From positions 13,214,001 to 13,278,000 of the forward strand of contig NC_058339.1 in NCBI RefSeq assembly GCF_905475395.1: a stretch of DNA of 64,000 nucleotides, given 5' to 3'. The translations under genes were made by a program, and so were the position numbers. The notes beneath the pieces were generated by a model, which saw nothing but the letters and a program-made list of their open reading frames with translations, had not been told where the DNA came from and searched no databases. Origin of the DNA: Chrysoperla carnea (taxonomy: Eukaryota > Arthropoda > Insecta > Neuroptera > Chrysopidae). This document shows positions 1 to 12,437 of this stretch, piece by piece (position 1 is the first letter of the stretch; the number at the start of each line of letters is the position of its first letter).

Positions 1-247
1 TATTATAACATATATGTTAAAAATAATAATTATAATATTTTTCTGTGTTATCCTTCGGTAATAGTAAAATATAATAATTATATTGTCTGTTGTTGTAAAA
101 GTAAAGGCAATATATGCAATAAAACTGCATATTATAAAATAATATGTAGCTATTCATATGCTAATTTATATGTAGGTTATTTACGCTCAAGGTTACAATA
201 TTATAACAGATTACTTCTCTTACTTTTAACTTCATTTTTATATTTGA

Positions 248-300
248 CTAGCAGATACCCGCCCGTTTGCTGGGCAATTTCTCCTTTTTAAAACAAAGAC
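248..300 (-). mobile_element. Helitron 3' terminus (fragment)
   Basis: Read on the minus strand, this ends in a GC-rich hairpin (GCCCA, a short loop, then GGGC) followed by a few bases and CTAG, next to a T. That is the canonical 3' end of insect Helitrons. The same end is seen at 14955, near 37641 and near 49259. The matching 5' TC end was not identified, so the element length is unknown. Confidence 0.55.
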
Positions 301-409
301 TATCACGTTATAGCCCTCACTAATCCTCCATTTTGTTCACAATTTTATGGATTTTAATTTTTTGAAAATGATGTTTTGCCCATGATTATTACTTTCTATA
401 GGTCCAATC

Positions 410-720
410 AATAAATTAACGTGATTTTTATACTTTTTGGATCAAAATTACCCTATCCACCGAGTTTCATCAAATTCCAAAACAAAATTTTTTTCCCGTT
501 TTTCTCGATTTTTTCAAAGGGGTACGTACCCCTTAAAAAATTTTCAAAAAATCGAAAAATTTTGATTATCTCCAAATTGGATAAAACTCATTATATAAGG
601 TAGTTTTGACCCAAAAAGTACAAAAATCGGGTACATTTGTTGACTGGTAGAATAGTTTTTGAGATACGGACTAAAATCGATCCAAATCGATATCTCAGAA
701 ACTCTGTATTGTAACTTATT
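410..720. repeat. Dispersed repeat B, copy 1
   Basis: AT-rich repeat containing a block that runs from a lead-in like 'gatttttatactttttgg' through 'aaggggtacgtacccctt' to 'ttgactggtagaatagttt'. Related sequence occurs at 16340-16640 and, as a tandem pair, at 40690-41060. The short open frame across it (421-603) is low-complexity F/K/S-rich and is not treated as a gene. Confidence 0.5.
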
Positions 721-1603
721 ATAGGTGAAATAATTTTTAAAATCGGTTAAGTAGTTAATTCAAAAATGACGAATTTTTATACAAACTATCATCTCTTTTT
801 CACCACCAAAATTACAGAGTTTCATATAAACTTTCATCCCTAATTTGACCCTCTTAAAGAATGAATTTTTATGAAAAAAGTAAAATAAACTTTTTTCTCA
901 AACCATGAGCTTATATATCAAGTTTTACATTTCTAACTTCAAAAATGACATAGTTTCATATAAACTTTCAACCCCTTGAGAATGAATTTTTTGAAATTAG
1001 TAATACAGGAAACTTTTGTAGTGAAAAAAGGTCCTTTTTTAAATATATTTTCGTTTCCATTTTAAACATAATCAACATTTAAAAAAATAAAATTATTCGT
1101 AAATAAAACTAACTACTACTAAGTCAAAAATACCTACTCTGGTCGCTTTTACTTAATTTAACTCAAATTAAAAATTTCTTTATTTAGCATGAAATTTTTT
1201 GAAAGTATCAATTTTTTTTCTTTTAAATTCCAGCCTACGGTGACATCAAAATAAAGTTTTCTCTAAATATTATTATTTCTCATTTCTAACTTAAGTTGCA
1301 ATTATAAAACCAAATAAGTAAGACAATTAACTTTTAAATTCAATGATGATGATGATTATTATTATTATTATTATGGCTCTTAAATTACTTAATCAATTAG
1401 TAAAAGTTTTTATCTATATTTATTTTAAAGTTTTTTCCTTAATTAAGAATTTTATTGTTGACATGTTTAATTGTATTTTACCTAGAGGTTTAAAAGTGAA
1501 TTACAATAATTATAATACCAGCCGCGTCAATATATAAACAGACTTTTTGAAATGTAATTATTTTGGTGCAAAACATCACACTTACTGTGATTTTATTGAA
1601 TAT

Positions 1604-2254
1604 TCATGGTTTTTCTTTGTGAAGACGAAATAGTTTATACGCATTTTCGTCTTGTGTAACATAATTTTCTCCAATTTTCAAGCGGATGCCCACCTTTTTT
1701 CTTTCTTGTAAAATACGTTCGTCCGGGTGGCATTTAAAATTTATTATATAAAACTGGGTATTCGGTTTGCTACCATCGAGATAATAACTATAGGGTTGTA
1801 AAGTCGTCGCCAAACGGTTCGATCGCAGAACAGAGAGAAAAGATAAAGGGCGCGTACAGCTGTAGAGATATAAATAAAGTAGGCACGTATAGCTGTCTTT
1901 GTCTTTCTTATATGCCTTCAATTTCTATCTCTTTCTCTACAATTTCTATCTCTTTCTAACTCTCTCACTTCGGTCCAGCATTGACTTATAGCATTTCCTA
2001 TGTCTATACAGCTTTATGCTTTCCACGCATTTTTTTACTCTCCTCCCCATATTTTCCGATCCTGATCAATTAGGTTGAAAATATCTCGAGCCATCTGGTT
2101 GGTTGTTAAGAACTACATCTACGTGCCATTGATTTGCATATATGTTACTTGTCGCCAATTTGGTGAGTGTTTCGTCAAATGGATGACGAAAAAGTATCTT
2201 CCAAAAGGAAAATAAAACGTATAACATAATTTTCACTTTATTATGTACTGACAA
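1604..2254 (-). other. Two unrecognised minus-strand open frames
   Basis: Two frames (2066-2254 and 1604-1921) are less low-complexity than their surroundings. The first ends with residues such as NQWHVDVVLNNQPDGSRYF; the second contains a charged segment CHPDERILQERKKVG. Neither resembles a family I recognise. They may be pieces of one decayed coding sequence, since they lie on the same strand about 150 bp apart. No clear splice sites join them, and function is unknown. Confidence 0.2.
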
Positions 2255-2779
2255 TTCGGTTTAATTTAATTTCTGTCTAAATACACGAAATTAATTCCAT
2301 AGAGTAGCTTTTTCGCATCTATTTTTTTAGCCAAAGTTTCCATCATTGATTAAATGTATTTTTAAGAATTTTAGAATGGAAGTAATATTAGTTGTTTAAT
2401 TTACCTTTCACAAAATAAAAATAAAAATAACTTAACAATTTTTTCTATCAATTGCTTAATATTTATTAATTAGTAATTATTAAAATAATAATAATAATAG
2501 ATTTTACCTTGTTGCTATGCTTTAAAAATGCAACTCAATGCCTCAATCAATAAAAATTTGCTTACACATAAAAATTTCCATTAATAATCATTATAACTTT
2601 GTATTTTTTGAAACTGGAATATAATATTTTTCCTTTGGGAGTGTCAAATTTGATCATATTAAGGCTATGTTGCACAATGTTATAAGATTTTTCGACTCGT
2701 GTTCTGAAGAAACGTTTTAACGAGAACAATTGGCAGCAAAATAAGCTTTAAACGCCGTTTATCCGTTATAAACTTAAAA

Positions 2780-3320
2780 TTCAAAGCAAATCAAGAAAAT
2801 CAAATTTTTTACTTTATGACGTCATCAGAATCCAAAAAATTTAATTTTGGTCTATCACATCCAAATTTTATCCAATTTTTATAAACGAAGTATGTAATCC
2901 TACTAAATTTGAGCCATAATTTTCAAATTTGTGGTCAAAATTAACCTAGTTCTAATAGATTCCAAGAATATGGAGTCCTGGTCCCGGAATTAGGCGTATA
3001 AGTGTAAGCTAGCGAAAAACTGACATCGCAGCTAAAAAGATTGACCCAAAATAAGTGGGTTTCAAAAAAAATTCCAATAAGATCGGATCAAATTTGCGTG
3101 TGTTATCAAGAAAATCAAATTTTTGAACTTTATGACGTCATCAGAATCCAAAAAATTTAATTTTGCTCTATCACATTCAAATTTTATCCAATTGTGATAA
3201 ACCAAGTATGTAATCCTACTAAATTAGTGCCATACTTTTCAAATTTGTGGCCAAAATTAACCTAGTTCTAATAGGTTTCAAGAATATGGTTTCCTGGTCC
3301 CGGAATTAGGCACAGCGTTT
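2780..3320. repeat. 316-bp satellite-like repeat, cluster 1
   Basis: About 1.7 units of a tandem repeat. The landmark TATGACGTCATCAGAATC recurs with a 316 bp period (about 2815 and 3131). Each unit also holds the blocks 'ctatcaca..caaattttatcc', 'gtatgtaatcctactaaat' and 'gtcccggaattaggc'. The same family recurs at 21230-21975, 36175-36415 and 54880-55775. The octamer TGACGTCA is a perfect CRE-like palindrome. Confidence 0.75.
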
Positions 3321-3799
3321 GTAAAATATTTTGTCCCTTATATGGAACAAATGTTATCATGAGGTTAAATTTACGAAACAGATGCGTATAAAATTTATTC
3401 ATAGAATTAAAAATGCAACAAAAAAAAATAAACGCGTGCGCATAAAAGAACTTCTTATAAAATATAATAGTTAATAAATTTCACCTGAGGATACCACTAC
3501 ATAATATATGTTGTGGCCGACCTTGATCATAAAAAAACTCTACTTAAGTAACGCTTGCTGCTTGTTGTTAATGTTACATACCAAAAATAAATAACAGAGT
3601 TAAAAACAACAACACAGATGATGATCACATTTAAATACAATTCAATATAATTTTAACAAAACTAGTTTGGTTCACGACGATAAATATGTAAGCTAAAACC
3701 ACGATTTTTTTTTTAAATGTGAACTTAACCTAATTTTTTTTATATAATACAGTTCGTTTGTAAAAAAATTCGTTTTGACAAATTGTTTGATACTATGTG

Positions 3800-4240
3800 C
3801 CAAATAAAAGTACCTACCTGGATGACCGAGCTTTGCTCATTATTTATTTTAAATAAAACCTCGCTAGATCGATTTTTCGCACCCGAAACCCACTGCATAC
3901 TAAATTTCATGAAAACGGTTGGAGTCGTTTCCGAGAGAAAACGACGTTTTTGAAATGAAACCTACCTAGATCGTTTTTTCGGTAATAAAACCCCTGCATA
4001 TTAAACATGTGTTACTTAAAAACGCCATCTATCGAAACCTAACTTCAGTGTTCCCTTCCAATTAAAAAAATAATAGTTTTGCAATTTATTTAAGTTTTAC
4101 CTGAAAACACAGACAAAACAACATTTTCTAAAAATGAAACCCAGCTGGATCGATTTTACTCACCAAAAAATCCCTGCATAATAATTTTTATGAAAATCGT
4201 TGGAGCCGTTCCCGTGATTCATGATAAATTGTTTATTTTG
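3800..4240. repeat. Dispersed repeat C (tandem-like degenerate units)
   Basis: Recurrent block with 'ctagatcgatttttcg', then 'cccctgcatactaaattt', then 'catgaaaacggttggagtcg'. It is seen three times in degenerate form (about 3855-3940, 3960-4010 and 4140-4230). It looks like an old tandem repeat or mobile-element body and has no coding capacity. Confidence 0.4.
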
Positions 4241-5269
4241 ACAAAAAGTATTGGTTTTATTACTACAAATTCTTTGTGGAATAAAAAATGTGAACTTTAC
4301 AAACAAAATTAAGTAAAACATTCAATAAATGAGCACTTTGTATTTGTAGTAGTTAGTCGTTCGTGATTCATTCAACTAACTACTATTAATGAATAATGCA
4401 AAAAATGTATTTAGCCATGAGGGAAATATTTTAAAAATTGACATTTGCTAAGCTAGTTTGTAATGACCTCCACATTAGTTAGATATTATTATCACCTGTG
4501 TGGGCTAATGATGATTCATACAAAAGACTACTCAAGACATATTTATCAATAAATTCATAGACCCAATCGTATAATGCCCTTCTTGATAGTACAAAGTATG
4601 AGATAGAGGTCGTTTTCATTGATCAACATTTATACGTGATCTCGAAAGCGAGTCTTAAATATAAATGCCAGGGAAAATTCTTGAAAATATTTTCTTTTTT
4701 AATTGCGCCATAATTTTAAAATTAATAAATATCATATTTTTATAATATTCTAATGAGAGCATACATAATTGAACAAAAAAATACAAAAATGCATTTTATC
4801 CGGTATAGACGAGTAACTCAAATGACTCTTTAGCACATAGACCAAGAGGATTCTATGCGCCCTCATTGTGAAAAATCTGTCATCCCACGTTAAAAGTTTC
4901 CGGGTTTGAGGTGCCATTTCAGCAGATGAAGCAATATGATTCCACATGGGCCAATATTAACTTAAGAACACTAGGAAGCGATCAAGTTACGGTTGGAAAA
5001 TCTGACTGGCTGTTGGTATAGAAGTTCAATCAGTCTAGATTATTTGAATTTCTAGGCTAATATTCTATCAGAGTATCGACATCCATCGTGTTTCTAAGAA
5101 GAATTATTCGTATATAATAATGTAAATTTGCGCTTGGTTAACTATCCGTAAAAATTTTTATATGTAATCAACATTTGCTTATGTATTCATTACTGGTAAG
5201 CAGATAATATTTTATTTGTATTTAATTTTCAAGTTTATAAAAACTCATGAAAATGTTAATTACGGTACC

Positions 5270-5950
5270 TTAAATTAATTTAGGAGTCCAGTAATTGAAC
5301 GAATTTATATTTCCTGCCACTTTTTTGCATCCCCAATTAGTTCAAATGAACTAAAATTCGGTATGCAGGGTAATTTGATAGGCAGATTGTTGTTATAAAA
5401 TTGGAGACCGATTTTGATTTCAACCACTTGGGGGAGGGAGTATTTTCTGGAGAATCGCTTTATGGCTATGCATATAAATCTCTTTTCTTAATTTCTGATG
5501 CGGTAGTACTTGTGGTACTTCAAAACAAATATGGTCTGACTACGAACGTGGACGTTCCGAAGATCTTATATCGCTTTAAAGGACCTCTCTCTATAAGCAA
5601 AATTGGATAGACAGTAGGCAAGATGAACGCCAGGGTCTGGCAGTTTTCATGACTATTGCAAAAGTTGTCATAGTAGAGAGGAGGAAGAGACAATGTGTTA
5701 TCTTCTGTCCAGCTCTCGTCATGAGGAGATGGTCTTACTTGAACCAGCCTTTCTTTGACGACTTCTCCGACCCCCGTCTATTGACGTCATAGACCTCCTC
5801 CTGTTCATAAACAGCTCCAAATGGTTCATGGAGTAGTGGCCGGGGATGGACCAAGCCTTTTTGATATCCAAACGGATCTTATGATTTAAATGTGCCCCAC
5901 CCTCAGGACAGTCATCACCTTACCTAATGAGGTACGGTAATTAAAAACAC
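5270..5950. other. Less AT-rich island of unknown origin
   Basis: Base composition is visibly less AT-rich than the flanks, with runs such as 'gtagtggccggggatgg' and 'ctccgacccccgtctattg'. A 69-codon plus-strand open frame starts in it (5401-5610), but its product matches no family I know and no splice sites clearly extend it. It could be a fragment of a retroelement or a decayed gene. Confidence 0.25.
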
Positions 5951-7444
5951 AGCTGGAATGTGAATAAAACTAAACGCTAAAATTCTAGAGCCTTTTAATA
6001 TATTAAAAAAATTTTTAATAACCGGCTGCAATTCTATGCCGACGAATGAGAATAAAATTTAATTACAATTCTAATTAAAAATACTGAGCTTATGTACCCC
6101 GTGCGTTCAATAACTTTCTTTCATTTATAGCACAAAAAGAATTTTCATTAATTGCCTTAAGCGTGATTCTTTAAGTTCCGGTAAACATTTTTAAATAAAA
6201 AATGTACAAACGAAGCGAATAGACTAAAATAATAGAAGGATGTGTTTGTTACAGAATGAAAAATTTTACAGACTAAGCGGCTAGACTAAAATAATAGAAG
6301 AGTGTATCATTGGAAATTATTACATGAATCTAGTTAATTGGATGGTGAATCACCTGTGTATATATGAATATTATTACATATGTACATAATATATCTTACT
6401 AGTATACTCTGTAATAATACAAACTGCATGCAGGCGTAACCAGCAAGCAACACAGGTGCACACGCAAATGTCTTCGACCCTGTCAGAACATCAACTTATT
6501 ATCAAATAATAACTACCAACGAATAACGAAGAAGTTAAGTTTTTTCATTTTAAAAACACAAAGTAGCAATAAAACAGTATAGTTTAAATAAAAAGAGTTT
6601 ATTAAATGTTGACGATGACATATTGCCTAAAGATTTATAAGCATGACAACTATTTTTCAAATAATTACCGGTATTAAAATTTTGTATAGGTAATAGATAT
6701 GTAGACTAATATTTTATAAAAGAAATTATAGCGTAGTTAGGTAAAAAATTAAAATAATTATATTTTGAAAATAAAACGCCTTGGAATATTATAATATCAA
6801 TTTACTATGAATTTTATATTATTATATTAAAAATTTTAATAAAAATTCCTTTTTAAGGGACAAGCTTTTATTGTACTAAAAAGTAGAAAATAAATTTTTT
6901 TATAAGTCACTCATACACGACTATTTGTAAAAGCTTAAGGCTATCAATATCAAGAATGAATGAAAAAATAAGTAGGTATGTGGAGTGGATGAGACACTCC
7001 GATTCCTTTTTGATATTTTGAGTTGAACATCTCAAGCTTTTACGAATAGACGTGTTTGAATCACCCATAGAAAAATTTACTTTCTACTTTTAAGTACAAT
7101 AAAAGCTTGTCCCTAAAAAAGTACTAATATTAATTCGAAATTGGAAAATATTGAAACAATACAATATTAAATTTTTAATATTTTAAAAACTCTCTGTATC
7201 AAACAGATAATAAACACGACGTGTTTCAGGCAGGAAGAAATATAAGTAATAATTTATATCTTCAATAGATATTACAGTTTGTTCTCAAGGTTTGTTAGAG
7301 CTACTCCATTAATGATATTTTATTTACGAGTTATTTTCTGAATCCATAGACGAAAAACGAAGGCCACTAATAATAATTCTAGAGCTTTCATTTTGAAATA
7401 ATATCAAATTTGATCATGCGATCGAATTATAATAATATGCGCCC

Positions 7445-7860
7445 TCACGGGTAAACAATGGTGTTTACGAAAAAAATTTTCAAACAAAAGTTGTTTATTT
7501 CTTTTTAAGGAACCTTTATTACATTTAAACTTTTATTTTATCTCTAACGGTTTATATGATGGGTCCAAAGATTCCCATTGACCAATGTTGTTCATTTACT
7601 TAGCTTCTTACGAACTTAGCTTCACGTTTTTACGTCTTGAGCACACTATAAAAATTTCAGCTTGATATCTCTTTTCGTTTTTCAGTTATCATGTTCACCG
7701 ACAGATAGACAGACGGACAAACATTCAAACCGACAACCGGAAGTGGATTTTATGAACACCTATACCAAAATTTTGCTCGTAGCTTCAATATTTTTAAGCG
7801 TTACAAACTTGGGACCAAACTTAGTAAACCTTGACATATTTCATATATACATGGTATAAA
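7445..7860 (+). repeat. Dispersed repeat A, copy 1
   Basis: This repeat of about 410 bp begins near 'gccctcacgggtaaacaatg', continues through 'taaacttttattttatctc' and a short GACA/GACG microsatellite, then 'caaccggaagtggattt', and ends with 'catatatacatggtataaa'. Further copies lie at 18728-19010, 20440-20880, 48634-49042 and, inverted, 56611-56805. It is non-coding; the open frame at 7662 is part of the repeat. It sits about 130 bp left of the hAT relic. Confidence 0.75.
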
Positions 7861-7995
7861 AATTTAAAAGGTAGGGGGTGGATGCCAGGCAGACCACCTC
7901 TGAGCAATGGCAAATGCAAAAGAACTCCTTAGATTTAGTGGAAGAAACATTCCACGCAAAAAGTATTATTTATAGTATCAGACTTATAGTATTAG

Positions 7996-8851
7996 TAGTG
8001 CTGGATTTACACTAGGGGCAGTCGGGGCTAGTGCCCAGGGCGGCAAATTTTCTAGGGCGGCAAAATTTTGAAAGTGAGAAAACATTTTCTATACAATATA
8101 TAATTAACTAATTCTTTTAAATAAACATTTTATCTTTCAAGAAATATAATTTATGCATCAAATTAAAATTTTGTAATAATATATTAAATTTAAGTGAAAA
8201 CTATTAAAATAAAATTAATTTATTTCCATAAAGGTTAGAACAAATAAAATTTGATACTTTTTTTTTCTGGAATTGATAAATTAATATAGTTTTTTTTGAA
8301 GAATTAAAAAAACTGTTTTTTCTCATGTTTATTGAGAACTCTAGACATAAAGCTGAAGATTTGCTAGTTGCTGTATTATCTGTTTTTCAGTTTTTTTATC
8401 TTGATCTCTCAGATTGTCGAAGTCAGTCATATGATAACGCGAATAATGTATCAGGGATTTATTCGGGCTTACAGGCAAGAATTCATGAAATTATATCTTG
8501 CAGAACATGCTCCTTGTGCTGCTCATTCTATGAATTTAGTTGGAGTTCACGCAGTAGAATGCGCCCCAGAAGCTGCGTCATTCTTTCATACAGTACAAAC
8601 TTTATACAACTTTTTTACTGCATCGACGCATCCCTGGGAAGTCTTACAGTCTCATACTGAAAAAAAAATTGCGTTAAAATCTTTATCTGCAACCAGATGG
8701 TCAGCTCGTTATGAAGCGGTTCTTTTTTTGCATTTAATTAGTTATTCTAATTCTTAAAAAATAAGATATCAAAACTATTAAATTAAATTTCAGTCATAGG
8801 GCGGCATTTTCTTCAGTGCCCCAGGGCGGCAGAAATTTAAATCCGGCCCTG
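7996..8851 (+). mobile_element. hAT transposon relic with 8-bp TSD
   Basis: Terminal inverted repeats: the left end reads tAGTGCTGGATTTAC and the right end, on the opposite strand, CAGGGCCGGATTTAAA. Just inside both, GGGCGGCA motifs repeat. The flanks AGTATTAG (7988-7995) and TGTATTAG (8852-8859) match at 7 of 8 bases, as expected for the 8-bp target duplication of hAT elements. The 856 bp element is internally deleted and holds only a fragment of transposase, so it is non-autonomous. Confidence 0.8.
8325..8757 (+). pseudogene. hAT (ZMYM/DUF4371-type) transposase fragment
   Basis: Two overlapping frames together give a degenerate piece of an insect hAT transposase. The first frame contains SQSYDNANNVSGIYSGLQAR (about 8420-8480). 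The second carries the continuation, with HAPCAAHSMNLV, then FFHTVQTLYNFFTASTHPW and LSATRWSARYEAV (about 8500-8720). The order YDNA..SG..Q, PC..H.LNL, F..STxRW, L..TRW..R is that of the catalytic core of ZMYM-like hAT transposases. One frameshift near 8480-8500 and the missing N- and C-terminal parts make it inactive. It sits inside the TIR-bounded relic. Confidence 0.8.
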
Positions 8852-10352
8852 TGTATTAGACTTATTCAGTCACTTTAATATTTGGTATTTGGCCAAATAT
8901 TTAAAGTATTAGTATTGCCACTAGAGATGATTTAATCCCTTTTCGGTGTTATTCATATAACTAAACAACATCATCCTTAGCGGCACGGTTATTAACCCAC
9001 TCACAGATTTATTACATTTAATACTCATATTAAATATTTTTTCCATTTCTAATATGCAATGTATACGCTCTTATCAAACGTATTATAACGATTTAACATG
9101 TTGTAGTTAACTCGTTTACAATAATTGCGATTATTAATAATAAATAAAATAAACTACTTACAAATATTTTTCTTCCTGTTTTCATTTTACAGTTAAAACT
9201 TTTCTACATTTATTTACTAACTATGTCTAATTTAAAAAAGAAGTCACTCTTGAAGAAGATCGATTATCTCTTCATGGGGTATCGATAAACGGGTTATTAT
9301 TATGTATATAGTTTCATATATTTTAATGTTGGCACTGCCTCTTGTATGTATCAACATTAATTTATATTGCATCCGATTCTAATAAATCTTAATTTACGTT
9401 TAGAATTTTATAATTATGATGAAAGGTTGTACAAAATTTGCAAGAAAGGGTAAATTAATAAATTAAAATTAATAAATAATAACATCATTTGATTATAAAT
9501 ATATTTTGCAGGAAACCTATTAGTTAATACTCAAAGTAATGTTACAAAGAAAGTTTCAAATGAGTTTAGTGTGACTCAGTAAGGCATGACACAAGCCATG
9601 ACGAATTTTTAAGGATATTCATGATTTTACTTCGATTTTCTTACAAAAACAATTTATTTTGTTTAATAATTTTATAAATACAGACTAGTCCAATTAACGT
9701 AGTCTGAAAAACCATATAATCATGAAATTTTTTCAGCTACCATATCATAAAACCTCATATCAGAAGAATATAACAATTTATGTTTTAAATTTTTTAGTTT
9801 CTGAGAAATTATGAAATGAAGATGGTCAAATTGGAGTAAAAAGTAAAAAAGTTTATTCTTCGCAAACACTCACAAACCCTAATTTACATCACGCCACAAA
9901 ATAAGTCTGTACGTATGGATGCTTTGATTTGTTACACTAAATTTTATTTTTCGGCGATTTCTATTTTTCGTCAGTTTTAGTCCAATTACATCATCAAAAT
10001 TTAAAAATTGAATGAAAATCTTTTAATTTGATAGTTTTTTCCCATTTTCCGCTGTCAAAACAATTGAAATTATCAAAATATTCCGTCTATCAGCTAATTT
10101 ACTATAAAACCAGTCTTTAATATGCCTACTTTTGAAGTCAATTATTTATTTAATTAATAATCGAATAAATCCTCTCAAATTTCAGAAATCATTGTAACTT
10201 ATTACATATAAAAATCAAACCTTTTACTGAAAGTTTCTACCCCGCTCTCTTTTCGTTAAGCATTAAAAAATGTTTGTTTTAAAAAATTATCTTTAATTGC
10301 TGATATGATAAAGTGTGGAGACCAAAAATTAAATTTACAACTTATAAGATCT
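8852..10352. other. No gene or clear repeat seen
   Basis: AT-rich sequence without an open frame of note or a recognisable repeat unit, apart from short AT microsatellites. Confidence 0.4.
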
Positions 10353-10521
10353 AAATAAATTTCGATTTTTGCCCCAATTTCCTAGATCAGTTTTTTGTAT
10401 TTTTAAAATACGTATTTTCGACTACCAAGTAGTCATCATCAGTAGTTGGTAGTCGAAAATACGTATTTTAAAAATACAAAAAACTGATCTAGGAAATTGG
10501 GGCAAAAATCGAAATTTATTT
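10353..10521. repeat. Perfect 76-bp hairpin (snap-back) repeat
   Basis: Left arm 10353-10428 and right arm 10446-10521 are exact reverse complements over 76 bp, separated by a 17 bp loop that itself contains GTAGTCATCATCAGTAG. Arm identity of 100 percent implies a recent origin, gene conversion between arms, or an amplification or assembly artefact. No flanking target duplication was recognised. A transcript would fold into a long duplex. Confidence 0.9.
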
Positions 10522-11442
10522 CAATATATCCTAGAGTTCTCAAAGATCTAGTTATAATAAGTTCGTTTACACAAACAAAATTCAAAATTTTTTAAATATT
10601 ATCATTATTTACGGATTACCTGTATATTTCATTCAAAATAAATATTGAAAATTTGATTTAACAAAAATGAAAAAAGTAAAATAATGTTCAAATATCAATA
10701 ATTATATTAATAATAATCTTATCTACTATCAATTGAGTTTAATTAATCTTTTCGTCCTTGAACAAATCAATGTATTTTTTAAAATTTTAATGTGTTTTTT
10801 TTAGAAATACTTTTACAAAGGAAATACCGTATTATTTACAGTAATTTATAATAATATTTATATGTTAAACAGTCACTATTTATTTAAGGCGTTCTCTTAT
10901 CAAACAAAACAAATATGCATTTTAATACCAAAGAATTATAAAAATTAGCTGAATATGTTGACAACTTTATACGTACGACGATATATAAAAATCGCTTTTT
11001 CAAAAATTTATACCTAAATTTTCTTAAAATCTCTACCATTAAATTTAATTTGTTTTATTTTATTGAACACCGATTAAAACAAAACAAAAAAAAAACCTTG
11101 TTAAAACTTAATTAATTATTTTAAATAAAATCACGATTCAAAACCACCTACATCAAACCATAAGGCACAACAAATTTTTTTTTATTAACCATTAAACAGT
11201 GGGTGTTGTAGTTATGATTAAAATGAAAATATTAGATGTAGAATCATTAAATATATTTTTAATAATTAATAGCTATCCATTAATTTAGGTCGTAGATAAT
11301 ATTTGTTATTAAAATCATTTTAATAAAAATTATCATTAAATATTATGTGTATTATTAAAATGCCAGATCAATTATAGTTGTTACTATTTATAACACCTAA
11401 TTATAAATTGAATACAAATGCACAATGTATTTAATTATGTTA

Positions 11443-11531
11443 CATAGTAGTACAGCGGCGAAACGGAGCAAACTGCTTTAGGCCCCAAATAGTACAGCGG
11501 CCAAAAGCAGTTCGCTCCGTATACTATGTTA
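11443..11531. repeat. Imperfect inverted repeat
   Basis: CGGAGCAAACTGCTTTAGGCC-like and GGCC-AAAGCAGTTCGCTCCG-like arms face each other, flanked on both sides by CATAGTA in inverted orientation. The left arm has a ~13 bp insertion. It is probably the remains of a small MITE. Confidence 0.5.
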
Positions 11532-11788
11532 GCCTTTTCCTATTTTGATCCACTGATTCCAAATTTATTGATTTTAGTGTTTTTAGTGTAGTGTGATTAC
11601 TATTGATTTAACTGCGCTACCGATCCTTGTTATATATACACCAATAAATATGGTATATATTATAAAAATGAGCAATAAGTTTATTTCACACTTTCTGTAA
11701 GTTAGTAACAACAATCTTCATGTAATTGGCACAATCACATATAGACTAGACATGATAGATATGTGATCATAATAACCAAATCCTATAT

Positions 11789-12437
11789 TTAAGGATGTGT
11801 GAGCATGACAACAATGTTTGATTTAAAGGCTCAAAATTTGTTTGTAGGTAGTCTTTTACTCAAAGAATATGTGGTTAAAATTTCAGCTTAGGTATCCGTG
11901 CAAATTTTTAAGAAAAAAGTCATTAAAAATCGATATAAAATACATTGGCTCTTATGGAGGAATCTCAAAAAACGACATATTTTGGAAGTTTTTGATAATT
12001 TTCATTTGGAATGAATGAAAACAAATTTAAAAAAAAACTTTTTAATAGAAAGTAAACATATTAGCAATGAATTAGAAAAGAAAAAAACTAAGTGTCTCCG
12101 TCCATATAAGGGATGTAAGAGCAGGGTGATTAAGGGTTGAAATTATTTTTATCTTATTTTCAACTTTGATGATGAATTTTGTTATAACTTTATGAATGTA
12201 GACGAAAAATAAGAATAAAATTTTTCGATATGTGTCTTGGGTTTCGAAATATCGAAAGCTAAATAATTAAACAAAATTTTCAATTTTCGATATTTTGAAA
12301 ATTAAGCCAGATATCGAAAAATTTTATTCTTACTTTTCGTCTTATATCGTCAAGTAATATAATATAAATGTATCATCAAAATTGAAAATATCTATTTTTA
12401 AATTTGTGCCCCCACTACCATGCTCATACATCCTTAA
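11789..12437. mobile_element. TTAA-flanked MITE, family 'GGATGT', copy 1
   Basis: Bounded by TTAA (11789-11792 and 12434-12437). The ends are inverted repeats: TTAAGGATGTGTGAGCATG on the left and, on the opposite strand, TTAAGGATGTATGAGCATGG on the right. It is 649 bp with no coding capacity. The same end sequence bounds 22186-22693. TTAA duplication is the hallmark of piggyBac-type transposition. Confidence 0.65.

Larger units (their letters stand above)
1..7440. other. Gene-poor AT-rich repeat region
   Basis: No coding region that I recognise lies in the first 7.4 kb. Open frames here are short, low-complexity or inside repeats. Besides the repeats listed separately, there is a GAT/ATT microsatellite near 1342-1375, two weak minus-strand open frames (1604-1921 and 2066-2254) and a less AT-rich island at about 5270-5950. 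Any of these could be remnants of unidentified mobile elements. The last exon(s) of the FAM89-like gene could lie here, but I could not find its expected downstream motif on the minus strand. Confidence 0.5.

Noticed and set aside
4750-4947. 65-codon minus-strand frame
   Set aside because: Normal complexity but no recognisable motif, no splice context and no neighbouring coding sequence.
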